This document shows, piece by piece, positions 8,569-16,524 of a stretch of 62,667 bases of DNA. This stretch comes from Pseudomonas sp. N40(2020) (lineage in GTDB: Bacteria; Pseudomonadota; Gammaproteobacteria; Pseudomonadales; Pseudomonadaceae), in NCBI RefSeq assembly GCF_014472415.1, contig NZ_JACSZV010000040.1, positions 1-62,667 on the forward strand. The letters are read 5' to 3'. The position numbers were made by a program, and so were the translations under genes. Within the stretch, counting starts at the first letter, position 1, and every line of letters starts with the position of its first letter. The notes under the pieces are model-generated. The model did not search any database and was not told the origin of the DNA. It worked only from the letters and a program-made list of their open reading frames with translations.

Positions 8569-9768
8569 TTGAGTGGCTATGTCCCCAACCCACCCAAGGG
8601 TTACCGCAACAGCGGCGTCGAACCCGTCGACGTAAACGCCCAACACTGGGCGCAATACAAAGACCTCCCTGCAGCGCCAGACACAAAATCCGACCCCATG
8701 GGTTGCGTGTTCGCCAAAAGCTGCAACCTGCCCGACGGCGAAATCAACCACTCCAACCAAACTGGATTCGTCCCCGTAGAGAAACTCGCGGACTACGGTT
8801 TGTGGGCCGTACTGGCGACAGGGGCAGCAATTACCGCAGAAGGTACGTCTCTTCAACTGGTCGGAGGCTCCACAACTGGCAGCGCCATCGCTCAACGATT
8901 GGGTGGCTCCCTCGCGCTAGGTTTGCTCGAAAGTGCAGGTGCACTAACAGCAGGCGCCGCCGTAGGCACCGTCGCGCTACTGATGCCGAACAACAGCATT
9001 GCGCCGGACAGCGCCTTCTACAAAAACGACCAATACGCCACGCTCGAAACGGGGCGCACGCGTGTCCGCGTCAACGTGAAGACCTTGCCCGATGGCTCTG
9101 TCAATGCTTACGGCTTCTACACCGGTGGCAAAAAGGACTGGGAAAATGTTCCCGTCATCAAAGCGGAAAAGGACGGCGAAAAATACATCGCCGACATAGG
9201 CAACGGCATTGGGCTTACCTGGACGCCCGCAGCAAACCCGGACGGTGTACTGGGTATTCCAGCGCTGGAGGGTGCGCCCCAATTACCTCCCGTGTGGGTA
9301 TACCCCCCGACAGAAAAGTCAGACACGCTTCTGGCCAATCCTGCGCATCCTCCCGAGTTCCAGGACGCAATCATCTGGTTTCCCGATGAAGCAGGTCTCG
9401 AACCGATCTACATCGTGCTCAGCACGCAGCTAGAGAAGAACAAACAAAAGGGCAAGGCTTTTGAAGAAGCGTCCTTTGAAGAATTCAGCAAGACTAAACC
9501 TGAAGCCGCCCGTGAGGTCACCGTCAAAACCGACAGCGGTGTTCGCACGCGTATTGATATGATGGGCCGCGATTCCGATGGCAATATCTCATGCGTCGAA
9601 TGCAAATCTTCAGAAACGGCGCCGCTCACCCGCAACCAAAAACGTGGCTTTCCAGAGATAGAAAAATCCGGCGCAACTGTCGTCGGCAAAGGCAAACCCG
9701 GTTTCACCGGAGGCACCAGAATTCCACCTACCAGAGTCGACATCATTCGACCTGACCCGACCCTCTGA
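8569..9768 (+). CDS. S-type pyocin domain toxin with C-terminal PD-(D/E)xK-like nuclease
   Basis: Antibacterial toxin of 399 aa. Residues 1-80 begin SGYVPNPPKG and contain CVFAKSCNLPDG. About 85-145 is a hydrophobic Gly/Ala-rich helical stretch. About 150-290 is the Pyocin_S domain, ending in AIIWFPDEAGLEPIYIVL. The last 100 residues resemble a restriction-endonuclease-fold nuclease: an Asp in RTRIDMMG near 329, Glu-x-Lys in VECKSS near 344, then a Gln in TRNQKRG. It lacks the long coiled-coil receptor-binding region of classical S pyocins, so delivery is unclear. The start is TTG at 8569, the first usable start after an in-frame stop at 8512, with AAGGA sites upstream. Two immunity genes follow 10 bases downstream. 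Confidence 0.82.
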   Translation: MSGYVPNPPKGYRNSGVEPVDVNAQHWAQYKDLPAAPDTKSDPMGCVFAKSCNLPDGEINHSNQTGFVPVEKLADYGLWAVLATGAAITAEGTSLQLVGGSTTGSAIAQRLGGSLALGLLESAGALTAGAAVGTVALLMPNNSIAPDSAFYKNDQYATLETGRTRVRVNVKTLPDGSVNAYGFYTGGKKDWENVPVIKAEKDGEKYIADIGNGIGLTWTPAANPDGVLGIPALEGAPQLPPVWVYPPTEKSDTLLANPAHPPEFQDAIIWFPDEAGLEPIYIVLSTQLEKNKQKGKAFEEASFEEFSKTKPEAAREVTVKTDSGVRTRIDMMGRDSDGNISCVECKSSETAPLTRNQKRGFPEIEKSGATVVGKGKPGFTGGTRIPPTRVDIIRPDPTL

Positions 9769-9778
9769 GGGAGCAGAC

Positions 9779-10132
9779 ATGTCTATCACCGAAACAAAAG
9801 TTGTCGACATCATCGCAGTACCTGAATGGGAACCCGACAATGTCGTACTCGTTATCACCGATCATTTGGAATGGGGTGACAAAGCCCAGCAGGGTGAGCA
9901 CCTGTTGTTGCTTCAAGAGAAGATCAACACTTACATCGCCTTTATTGAGAGCGGCGAATTGTTGGAAAGCTATCCACCAGCCAAAGGCAAGAATCCCAAA
10001 ATTCGTATCAACGGTCTGTACGAATTACCCGAACAAGGTGAGACCTTCATTGATCGCGTTACCGAGGTGCTCAAAGGCGTGGGCATTCAAATGGAATTTG
10101 TGCTCAAAGACGACTTGGCGGCTTGCAACTAG
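9779..10132 (+). CDS. Probable immunity protein 1 (DUF6572-like)
   Basis: Acidic cytoplasmic protein of 117 aa, 10 bases after the toxin stop, in the position expected for a cognate immunity gene. Its core reads DHLEWGDK, then GEHLLLLQEKIN, YIAFIESGEL and a C-terminal helix IDRVTEVLKGVGI. I recognise this as the DUF6572-type family, found next to polymorphic toxins. GGGAGCAGAC precedes the ATG. It is strongly similar to the next gene, so the pair arose by tandem duplication. Binding to the nuclease domain is inferred from position, not seen. Confidence 0.78.
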   Translation: MSITETKVVDIIAVPEWEPDNVVLVITDHLEWGDKAQQGEHLLLLQEKINTYIAFIESGELLESYPPAKGKNPKIRINGLYELPEQGETFIDRVTEVLKGVGIQMEFVLKDDLAACN

Positions 10133-10194
10133 TCGCCGGGGCGAGATTGAATCGCGCGGACCACCGTAAAATTACATGGAATAAAGGAACTGAA

Positions 10195-10533
10195 ATGTCC
10201 GTGTCGGACGCCAAAACCATCGACATGTGGGGCATCCCAAAATGGGACAACAACAAGATCATTTTGGGCATCGCTGATCATCTGGAATGGGGCGACAAGG
10301 CCGAACAAGGCGAGCACCTGCTGGTGCTACAAGAGAAAATCAACAACTACATCGCCTTTATCGAAAGCGGTGAAATCTACATAGAGATACCCGGTGCACG
10401 CGGTAAATCACCGATCATCCTTGTTCAAGGTCAGTACGCGTTACCCAAGCAAGGCGAGTTACTTATAGATCGTGTTGCCGAGACACTGAAGGGCGTGGGT
10501 ATCGGATTCGAGTTCGTACTCATAGCAGATTAA
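10195..10533 (+). CDS. Probable immunity protein 2 (paralogue of the preceding gene)
   Basis: Protein of 112 aa, close to the first immunity protein along its whole length (shared DHLEWGDKA, GEHLL, LQEKIN, YIAFIESGE, IDRV, LKGVGI). The two diverge in the middle (LESYPPAKGK against YIEIPGARGK) and at both termini. AAAGGAACTGAA precedes the ATG at 10195; the frame is open upstream but overlaps the first immunity gene. It may protect against a variant of the nuclease domain, as duplicated immunity genes in other colicin and toxin systems do. That role is inference. Confidence 0.75.
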   Translation: MSVSDAKTIDMWGIPKWDNNKIILGIADHLEWGDKAEQGEHLLVLQEKINNYIAFIESGEIYIEIPGARGKSPIILVQGQYALPKQGELLIDRVAETLKGVGIGFEFVLIAD

Positions 10534-10975
10534 GAAACACGCCAGGTGAACGGATTACCCAGCATTGTGCTTGTCATCTGAAAGCTGACAGTCCCCTTTA
10601 AACATCACTCGGCAAAGGCGTTTAAGTTACACCAGCTGTTACGCCATAACGGCTACAACACCTTGCGCCGTTACCTACGCGTACGCCAGAATCCGCCGGC
10701 TTACACGTCTATGAGGCGGGCTGTATCGTTTCCCTGTCACTGCAAAACAGTGATCGGGTTTGGTAGCCCGTTTCTCGACAACCGTATGGCGTCACACCTT
10801 ATGCAGTCTCTTTTTTGGGGCTCAGTTTTTATATGGTGGCCATGCGTGGGGCCCTTTCGGGGGCGCCGGGGTTTTTCTCTGTCTTGACCGGTCTACCAAC
10901 CCACGTGTGGCCGCCACCCTTCGTTTGGTAGCGAAAGTGACGGCTCTTCAATTCTTTTAAGACAAAGAGTCCTTT
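10534..10975 (+). ncRNA. Candidate structured RNA leader upstream of the DUF6124 genes
   Basis: A 440-base stretch without a credible gene but dense in self-complementarity. Helices seen are TAACGGC 10647-10653 with GCCGTTA 10667-10673, TCACTG/CAGTGA around CAAAA near 10737-10753, and CGGG/CCCG at 10755-10770. A long-range stem pairs GGTGGC 10835-10840 with GCCACC 10913-10918 and CGTGGG 10845-10850 with CCCACG 10900-10905. A final TTCG/CGAA hairpin lies at 10920-10935. The 10755 and 10920 hairpins have different stems but the same loop, TTTGGTAG. The complement CTACCAA lies at 10893-10899. The segment ends 40 bases before the ATG at 10976. I believe similar sequences recur in Pseudomonas but know no named family. 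Confidence 0.5.
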
Positions 10976-11341
10976 ATGTTCAAAATCACGCCGAACCCAC
11001 CAGAAACCGATCCAATCCCCTACGATCCTGCCCTTGATGTGCAAAACATCAAAAAGGCTACAGAACACGCGATCAACTTCTACCTCAACCCTGCGGCACC
11101 GAAGACTTCAATAACCACCCGCAAGACCGGCAAGATCTACCTCATCGATCCCACGGTCGATAACGAAACGCTGCTCGTCGAGGCGACTGAAACGTTGTCC
11201 TCAGCCAGTGACATGGCGCGTGAGCTCGCCGATACGATCGACCCTTCACAGCGCAAAAAGATGCTCATCCTGCAACAGGTGATCATGCTCAGTGAGCTGG
11301 TGGTCGGTCGAGTCCTCGACAACCAGCGCTTGCCGCACTAG
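10976..11341 (+). CDS. DUF6124 (formerly DUF3077) small protein
   Basis: Protein of 121 aa with the family's proline-rich opening MFKITPNPP, a disordered first half, then two predicted amphipathic helices (LLVEATETLSSASDMARELAD and KKMLILQQVIMLSELVVGRVLDN). There is no signal peptide. The family is confined, as far as I know, to Pseudomonas and relatives, and its function is unknown. It is the first of two tandem members and follows the long structured leader, which may control its expression. Confidence 0.75.
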   Translation: MFKITPNPPETDPIPYDPALDVQNIKKATEHAINFYLNPAAPKTSITTRKTGKIYLIDPTVDNETLLVEATETLSSASDMARELADTIDPSQRKKMLILQQVIMLSELVVGRVLDNQRLPH

Positions 11342-11357
11342 TTGGGAGTTTCAGCTG

Positions 11358-11654
11358 ATGTCCAAGACACCCGAACCACCGGTTACCGATCCGGATTGCC
11401 TGCTGCCGGCGGCCGTGATCATGGCCACACCCTATACGCCCAGCACTCTATTTACGGTCAACCCGCAATCCGACACCGAATCCTTGCTGACCAATGCCAG
11501 CGGTTCCTTGGCGTCCGCCGCGGTCATGCTCGGTAATTTTGCAGGTGTGCTGGAGGGGTCAAACCGCAATGCCCTGCTGGGCATTGCGCAAGTGGTCATG
11601 TTGGGGGAGTTGGCGGTGAACAAGGCGTTGGATAACGTTGTGCCAACCGATTAA
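11358..11654 (+). CDS. DUF6124 small protein (second copy)
   Basis: Protein of 98 aa in the same family as its upstream neighbour: proline-rich start (SKTPEPPVTDPD), then LFTVNPQSDTESLLTNASGS and a helical end (ALLGIAQVVMLGELAVNKALDN). Start chosen at the ATG at 11358, preceded by GGGAG at good distance; the frame is open further upstream but would overlap the first gene. The 16-base gap and the shared terminator downstream indicate a two-gene operon. Function unknown. Confidence 0.75.
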   Translation: MSKTPEPPVTDPDCLLPAAVIMATPYTPSTLFTVNPQSDTESLLTNASGSLASAAVMLGNFAGVLEGSNRNALLGIAQVVMLGELAVNKALDNVVPTD

Positions 11655-11672
11655 TCACTCACGTTAATGATT

Positions 11673-11706
11673 AAGCAGTCAGCCTTTGCGGCTGACTGCT
11701 TTTTTG
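11673..11706 (+). terminator. Intrinsic terminator of the DUF6124 operon
   Basis: An 11-bp stem (AGCAGTCAGCC with GGCTGACTGCT) with a short TTTGC loop is followed directly by TTTTTTG. It is a textbook rho-independent terminator for the rightward genes and also separates them from the leftward hydrolase gene. Confidence 0.9.
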
Positions 11707-11728
11707 TTTGCGCCAGGATAAGACGCTT

Positions 11729-12763
11729 TTACAGGTGATCCGCATCAATCACAGCCTTGGCAAACGACTGCGGATCTTCCTGCGGCAAGTTGTGGCCAAT
11801 ACCGCCATTGATCAAACGGAACTGATATTTACCGGTGAAGCGCTTGGCGTAATCCTCAGGCGCCGGGTGCGGTGCGCCGTTGGCGTCGCCTTCCAGCGTG
11901 ATGGTCGGCACGCTGATTGACGGTGCGGTGGCCAGTTTCTGCTCCAGCGCTGCGTATTTCGCTTCGCCCTGCACCAGGCCCAGACGCCAGCGGTAGTTGA
12001 ACACGGTGATGTCGACGTGATCCGGGTTCTCCAGGGCTTTGGCAGAGCGGTCGAACGTGGCGTCATCAAACTTCCACTGCGGTGACGCCAGTTGCCAGAT
12101 CAGCTTGGCGAAGTCGTGGGTGTTTTTCGCGTAGCCGGCGCGACCCCGGTCGGTAGCAAAGTAGAACTGATACCACCACTGCAATTCCGCCTTGGGCGGC
12201 AGCGGATTCTGGCCGGCGGCCTGATTGCCAATCAGGTAGCCGCTGACCGCCACCAGTGCCTTGACCCGTTCCGGCCACAGCGCGGAGACGATGCCCGCCG
12301 AGCGTGCGCCCCAGTCATACCCGCCGAGCACCGCTTGCTTGATCTTCAAGGCATCCATGAAGTCGATGACGTCACTGGCCAGCGCCGCCGGTTGGCCATT
12401 GCGCAGGGTGTCCTTGGAGAGGAACTGTGTATCGCCATAACCGCGAGCATAGGGCATCAATACCCGATAGCCCTTGGCCGCCAGCAAAGGCGCGACCTCG
12501 TTGTAGCTGTGAATGTCGTACGGCCAGCCGTGCAACAGAATCACCACCGGGCCATTGGCCGGGCCGGTTTCGGCGTAGGCGACGTCCAGCACGCCGGCCT
12601 TCACATGTTTCAACGGGCCGAAGGGCGAGGGTGCGGAATAGCTTACTGCCGCAGGTTCAGAGGTTTGCGCCTGAGCTGTGCCGAAGGCGCCAAACAAGGA
12701 GAAAGCGAGAATCGACAAGCCGAGCGCGGTGCCGGTTTTGCGGGTGTGCAGTGCCATCTTCAT
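11729..12763 (-). CDS. Exported alpha/beta hydrolase (epoxide hydrolase / dehalogenase-like)
   Basis: Alpha/beta-hydrolase of 344 aa with a signal peptide cleaved near residue 32 (FGTAQAQT), so probably periplasmic. The oxyanion motif HGWPYD follows the first core strands. The nucleophile elbow reads GGYDWGARSA, with Asp as nucleophile, as in epoxide hydrolases and haloalkane dehalogenases rather than serine esterases. The C-terminal catalytic His is in GGIGHNLPQEDP. The start has AGGAG 9 bases upstream. It stands alone and converges on the DUF6124 operon. The substrate is unknown. Confidence 0.85.
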   Translation of the reverse strand: MKMALHTRKTGTALGLSILAFSLFGAFGTAQAQTSEPAAVSYSAPSPFGPLKHVKAGVLDVAYAETGPANGPVVILLHGWPYDIHSYNEVAPLLAAKGYRVLMPYARGYGDTQFLSKDTLRNGQPAALASDVIDFMDALKIKQAVLGGYDWGARSAGIVSALWPERVKALVAVSGYLIGNQAAGQNPLPPKAELQWWYQFYFATDRGRAGYAKNTHDFAKLIWQLASPQWKFDDATFDRSAKALENPDHVDITVFNYRWRLGLVQGEAKYAALEQKLATAPSISVPTITLEGDANGAPHPAPEDYAKRFTGKYQFRLINGGIGHNLPQEDPQSFAKAVIDADHL

Positions 12764-13004
12764 GGTGACGTCTCCTGTGCGAGCCTTTGGCCAAGGGTTC
12801 TGTATGAATCCTTGAAACCTTCAGTGCATTTAAGCGTAGGGACGTATCTGGCCTGTGTCGAAGTGGGGCGTTGTTGAAAGGCGCTGTATCGCGGCGGGGT
12901 TCGTACACAGTGTGATACACCGCGCTAAACCCACTGATCACTGGCCCGAATTCGGCCAAAATAATAAGTCGCTGTTTTAAAACAAAAAATATTTCACTTC
13001 GCGC

Positions 13005-13032
13005 TTCACAAACGTAACGAATGTTGTTAAAT
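13005..13032 (+). promoter_or_regulatory. Candidate sigma-70 promoter of tRNA-Gln
   Basis: TTCACA (13005-13010) and TTAAAT (13027-13032) are separated by 16 bases and lie about 50 bases ahead of the mature tRNA. The match is fair (5/6 and 4/6). The remainder of the gap from 12764 to 13081 is AT-rich near 12960-13000 and shows no gene. Confidence 0.4.
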
Positions 13033-13081
13033 TGCGCCCCGTTCTCGCAGCGATCCTCACGGAGCCGCTGACAAGAGCTGT

Positions 13082-13156
13082 AGGGGCGTCGCCAAGCGGT
13101 AAGGCAGCAGGTTTTGATCCTGCCATGCGTTGGTTCGAATCCAGCCGCCCCTGCCA
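13082..13156 (+). tRNA. tRNA-Gln (anticodon TTG)
   Basis: Cloverleaf of 75 bases with encoded CCA. The acceptor arms AGGGGCG (13082-13088) and CGCCCCT (13146-13152) pair fully, with discriminator G and CCA at 13154-13156. The anticodon stem GCAGG/CCTGC encloses TTTTGAT with anticodon TTG, and the T arm has GGTTCGAATCC. It reads CAA/CAG glutamine codons. An intrinsic terminator follows 9 bases later. Confidence 0.95.
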
Positions 13157-13164
13157 TCTATTGA

Positions 13165-13199
13165 AAAACGCCAACTTCGCAAGAAGTTGGCGTTTTTTT
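13165..13199 (+). terminator. Intrinsic terminator of tRNA-Gln
   Basis: AACGCCAACTTC pairs with GAAGTTGGCGTT around a GCAA tetraloop, a 12-bp perfect stem, followed by a run of T. It ends the tRNA transcript. The A run on its other side could let it also act leftward. Confidence 0.93.
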
Positions 13200-13269
13200 A
13201 TGCCTGCGATTTGACCCGGTAGAGCAGGGCGGGCGAGTACAGCGTCGAAGCACCGCACTCGCCAACCAC

Positions 13270-15258
13270 TCAGTGCGGTGCGCGGGGGATGGTTTTCATC
13301 AGGTCTTCTGGGCTGATGTGGCCGACCACGCTGCCCGGTTGCGGCAGGTTGAGGATGTGGCCCTTCATCTTGCCAATGATGTGCATCTCGCACGGCTTGC
13401 AGTCGAACTTCAGCGTCAGCACTTCATCGCCGTGGATCAACTGCATCGGCGCGACTTTGGTGCGCACGCCGGTCACGCCTTTGGCCTGTTTCGGGCACAG
13501 GTTGAAGGAGAAGCGCAGGCAGTGTTTGGTGATCATCACCGGCACTTCGCCTGGTTCTTCGTGCGCTTCGTACGCGGCGTCGATCAGCTTAACGCCGTGA
13601 CGATGATAGAAGTCGCGCGCCTTCTGGTTGTAGACGTTGGCCAGGAAGGTAAGGTGCGAATCCGGGTACACCGGCGGCGGGCTGGTTTCAGCTTTACGGC
13701 TACCACGCGGGTGAGCGGCGATGCGTGCGGCAGTCAGGGCTTCGATCACTTCACGGCGCAGGGCTTTGAGCTGCGAATTAGGAATGAAGAACGCCTGTGG
13801 TGCATCCAGTTTGATGTCGGTGGCGTGGTACTGCGTGGTGCCCAGCTGGCCGAGCAGATCGCGCAGTTGCTCCAGCGCCTGCTCAGGCTTGTTGGCGACG
13901 CCGAACGGGCCGTTCAGGGTGACGCTGGCGCTGATGCCTTCTTCGCTGGTGGCGGTGATTTCCAGCTGCTCTTCACGCAAGCGTGCAAACCAGCTCAGCG
14001 CCACGCGGCGTTCGGAAGAAGTCTTTTGCAGTGCCTGCTGCCAGTTGTGATCGAGGTTGCGATTCAACGGGTGATTCGGACGCAACTTGAACAGGCCTTC
14101 CGGCATCTCGTTCGGCTCGACGCGATAGCGGTAGCGCTTCTCGCCGTCTTCATCGAACTCGCCTTTGGCTTCGGCGATGTTGGCGCGGAAACCGACCACT
14201 TCACGCTTGACCAGCACGTTCAAGCCATCGCCGTTGGACAGCGGCTCGTGGGTCACGACCTGCATGTCACGCTTGCCGACTTTCTCGACCGTGCCCACCG
14301 GCAAACCGGTGAAGGTCGGCGAATCGAAGGCGCCGATGTCGATTTTGCGATCGGTGACGAAGTAATCGGTGCTACCACGATGAAAAGTCTTTTCCGGGTC
14401 CGGCAGGAAGAAGTGCGCGGTACGGCCGCTGGAAGCGCGGGCCAGATCCGGGCGGTCTTCGAGTACGTCGTCGAGGCGCTGGCGGTAATAGGCCGTGATG
14501 TTCTTCACGTAGCCCATGTCTTTGTAGCGACCTTCGATCTTGAACGAGCGCACACCGGCTTCAACCAGGGCGCGGATGTTGGCGCTCTGGTTGTTGTCTT
14601 TCATCGACAGCAGGTGTTTTTCGTAGGCGATCACGCCACCCTTTTCATCTTTGAGGGTGTACGGCAAACGGCAGGCCTGCGAGCAGTCGCCACGGTTGGC
14701 GCTGCGACCGGTTTGCGCGTGGGAAATATTGCACTGGCCGGAGAATGCCACGCACAAGGCACCATGGATGAAGAATTCGATGGCGGCATCGGTTTCGTCG
14801 GCGATGGCGCGGATTTCTTGCAGATTCAGCTCGCGAGCCAGTACCAGTTGCGAGAAGCCGGCCTGATCGAGGAACTTCGCTCGCTCAAGGGTGCGGATAT
14901 CGGCTTGGGTCGAGGCGTGCAGTTCGATCGGCGGAATGTCCAGTTCCATCACGCCCAGATCCTGGACGATCAGCGCATCGACGCCCGCGTCGTACAACTG
15001 ATGGATCAGCTTGCGCGCCGGCTCCAGTTCGTTGTCGTGCAGGATGGTGTTGATGGTGGTGAAGATCCGCGCGTGATACTTGCGGGCGAATTCCACCAGT
15101 CCGGCGATTTCGCTCACTTCGTTGCAGGCGTTGTGGCGCGCGCCGAAGCTCGGGCCGCCAATGTACACGGCGTCGGCGCCGTGCAGGATCGCCTCACGGG
15201 CGATGGCGACATCGCGGGCAGGGCTGAGCAATTCCAGATGATGCTTGGGCAAGGACAT
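13270..15258 (-). CDS. rlhA: RlhA, 23S rRNA C2501 hydroxylation protein (peptidase U32 family)
   Basis: Protein of 662 aa that I recognise as the YdcP/RlhA orthologue, which with prephenate and iron-sulfur chemistry hydroxylates C2501 of 23S rRNA. It matches E. coli YdcP almost end to end: ELLSPARD at the start, IELHASTQADIRTLE, GQCNISHAQTGRSANRGDC, FKIEGRYKDMGYVKNIT and, near the end, HCLRFSFNLCPKQAKG. Cysteines in CVAFSGQC, GDCSQAC and CKPCEMH probably bind an Fe-S cluster. The start at 15258 (MSLPKHHLELL) was chosen over an open frame 50 codons longer because homology begins there. Monocistronic. Confidence 0.93.
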   Translation of the reverse strand: MSLPKHHLELLSPARDVAIAREAILHGADAVYIGGPSFGARHNACNEVSEIAGLVEFARKYHARIFTTINTILHDNELEPARKLIHQLYDAGVDALIVQDLGVMELDIPPIELHASTQADIRTLERAKFLDQAGFSQLVLARELNLQEIRAIADETDAAIEFFIHGALCVAFSGQCNISHAQTGRSANRGDCSQACRLPYTLKDEKGGVIAYEKHLLSMKDNNQSANIRALVEAGVRSFKIEGRYKDMGYVKNITAYYRQRLDDVLEDRPDLARASSGRTAHFFLPDPEKTFHRGSTDYFVTDRKIDIGAFDSPTFTGLPVGTVEKVGKRDMQVVTHEPLSNGDGLNVLVKREVVGFRANIAEAKGEFDEDGEKRYRYRVEPNEMPEGLFKLRPNHPLNRNLDHNWQQALQKTSSERRVALSWFARLREEQLEITATSEEGISASVTLNGPFGVANKPEQALEQLRDLLGQLGTTQYHATDIKLDAPQAFFIPNSQLKALRREVIEALTAARIAAHPRGSRKAETSPPPVYPDSHLTFLANVYNQKARDFYHRHGVKLIDAAYEAHEEPGEVPVMITKHCLRFSFNLCPKQAKGVTGVRTKVAPMQLIHGDEVLTLKFDCKPCEMHIIGKMKGHILNLPQPGSVVGHISPEDLMKTIPRAPH

Positions 15259-15364
15259 AGTTTTTTTAGTCAGGCTGTCACGGTTAGGCGCGCATTCTAC
15301 CCGCGAAACGCGCGCCCGGCACGCCTGTGCTGCCCGATGGCTATTGCAGACCTGGTCTCGCTTT

Positions 15365-15451
15365 TGTAGGAGCTGCGGCACGCTGCGATCTTTTGATCTT
15401 GATTTCAAAGATCAAAAGATCGCAGCCTCGTTCCACTCGACAGCTCCTACA
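15365..15451. repeat. Long palindromic intergenic repeat upstream of rlhA
   Basis: Outer arms TGTAGGAGCTG (15365) and CAGCTCCTACA (ending 15451) enclose an inner palindrome in which GCTGCGATCTTTTGATCTT pairs with AAGATCAAAAGATCGCAGC around a short centre. I recognise it as a dispersed Pseudomonas element. It may act as a terminator between the RidA and rlhA genes, both leftward. Confidence 0.75.
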
Positions 15452-15469
15452 GGGCGTTAGGGTGTGACG

Positions 15470-15850
15470 TCAGGCCTTGGCGGCCATCGCAGTCACTTCC
15501 ACACGCATGCCTTCGACGGCCAGCGAGGCGACGCCCACCGCCGCACGCACTGGCCACGGCTTGGCGAAGAAACGTTTGTAAACCTCATTGAACGCCGCGC
15601 GATCAGCCATGTCGGTGAGGTAGATGGTAAGGTGCATCACCCGATCCATCGAACTGCCGGCACGTTCCAGTGCGACTTTCAGCGCTTGCAGCGTGCATTC
15701 GCTTTGCTCGGTAATACCACCCAGTTCCAGGCTGCCATCGGCACGCGTCGGAATCTGCGTGGAGACCATGATCCCGCCAAAGGTCGCGACGTCGGAGGAA
15801 ATCGAGTCGGCGTCCGGGTCCGGAGTGAAAGTGATGTCTTGGTTGGCCAT
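15470..15850 (-). CDS. RidA/YjgF family protein (second in window)
   Basis: Protein of 126 aa of the RidA superfamily, cytoplasmic, with a possible enamine/imine deaminase or related role. Seen features are FGGIMVSTQIPTRADG, the helix QSECTLQALKVALERAGSS, the strand VMHLTIYLTD, and a near-terminal RAAVGVASLAVEGMRVEVTA stretch containing an Arg where catalytic RidA has its Arg. The start at 15850 (MANQDITF) follows AGAGATC; a longer GTG-started frame exists but has no homology. It is unlike the other RidA protein at 5750 and is not a recent duplicate of it. Confidence 0.87.
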   Translation of the reverse strand: MANQDITFTPDPDADSISSDVATFGGIMVSTQIPTRADGSLELGGITEQSECTLQALKVALERAGSSMDRVMHLTIYLTDMADRAAFNEVYKRFFAKPWPVRAAVGVASLAVEGMRVEVTAMAAKA

Positions 15851-16109
15851 GCTGATCTCTTGTTTGAGTGAGTAAAAGTTGCGCCAGTTTACAGATTCAC
15901 TGGCGACATGGCCCGTTCGCGCAAACGGCACGGATCAGACCTGCTGTGTGGCCGCGCAGCGACCCGACAGCGAAACGTTTGTATAAGCGTGTATCAATCA
16001 CGCCCGTGTACACACGCCAATAACAAACACCGGGTTTAAGACACATCAGCCATACATGCCCTGTGCAAAGTAGCGGTCACCACACCACTACGTACAAGAG
16101 GGCAACATC

Positions 16110-16523
16110 ATGCGCCGTCCACTGTTTCTGGCTACCGCTGTAGTACTCGCTTCGATGACCGCAATCTCACACGCCGCTGACACGCAACCCAAGAGTTGGC
16201 AACAAGGCCTGAGCCGCACGGATCTGGTTCGCCAGGATCTCGGCGCTGCCGACCGTGAGGTGATTCAGGCACGGGTCGATTTCGAACCCGGCGTGACCTC
16301 GCCCAAGCATGCGCATCCGGGCGTGGAAGTCGCTTACGTGATCAGCGGGACATTTGAATATCAACTTGAGGGCAGGGCGCCGGTGATACTGAAGGCCGGG
16401 GATTCGCTGTTTATTCCGGCGGGTGTTGCGCATGTCGCCAGCAACGTCGGCAAAGAGAAGGCTTCTGAACTGGCGACTTACATTGTGAAGAAGGGCGAGC
16501 CGCTGCTGATTCTCAAACCGTAG
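16110..16523 (+). CDS. Exported single-domain cupin protein
   Basis: Protein of 137 aa with a signal peptide ending near residue 23 (AISHAAD). It folds as one cupin barrel: motif 1 is HAHPGVEVAYVISGTFEY and motif 2 is PAGVAHVASN. The conserved His residues and Glu would bind a metal. Periplasmic cupins of this size include quercetin dioxygenase-like and oxalate-binding proteins, but nothing here fixes a substrate. AGAGGGCAAC precedes the ATG. It converges with a tiny leftward gene 2 bases away. Confidence 0.85.
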   Translation: MRRPLFLATAVVLASMTAISHAADTQPKSWQQGLSRTDLVRQDLGAADREVIQARVDFEPGVTSPKHAHPGVEVAYVISGTFEYQLEGRAPVILKAGDSLFIPAGVAHVASNVGKEKASELATYIVKKGEPLLILKP

Positions 16524-16524
16524 G

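Noticed and set aside
8454..9389. 311-codon frame overlapping the pyocin gene, starting GTG at 8454
   Set aside because: Arg/Gln-rich nonsense composition beyond the first 40 codons; the overlapping frame has clear Pyocin_S similarity. I considered that its start might be the toxin's true N-terminus through a frameshift, but nothing supports that.
10663..10887. Short frames inside the leader (for example HNGYNTLRRYLRVRQNPP)
   Set aside because: No ribosome site, and the frame runs through the paired stems; RNA structure explains the sequence better than coding.
13273..15369. 698-codon rightward open frame opposite rlhA
   Set aside because: It is the mirror of a highly conserved gene in GC-rich DNA, reads as low-complexity His/Arg/Gly/Val protein and matches nothing I know.
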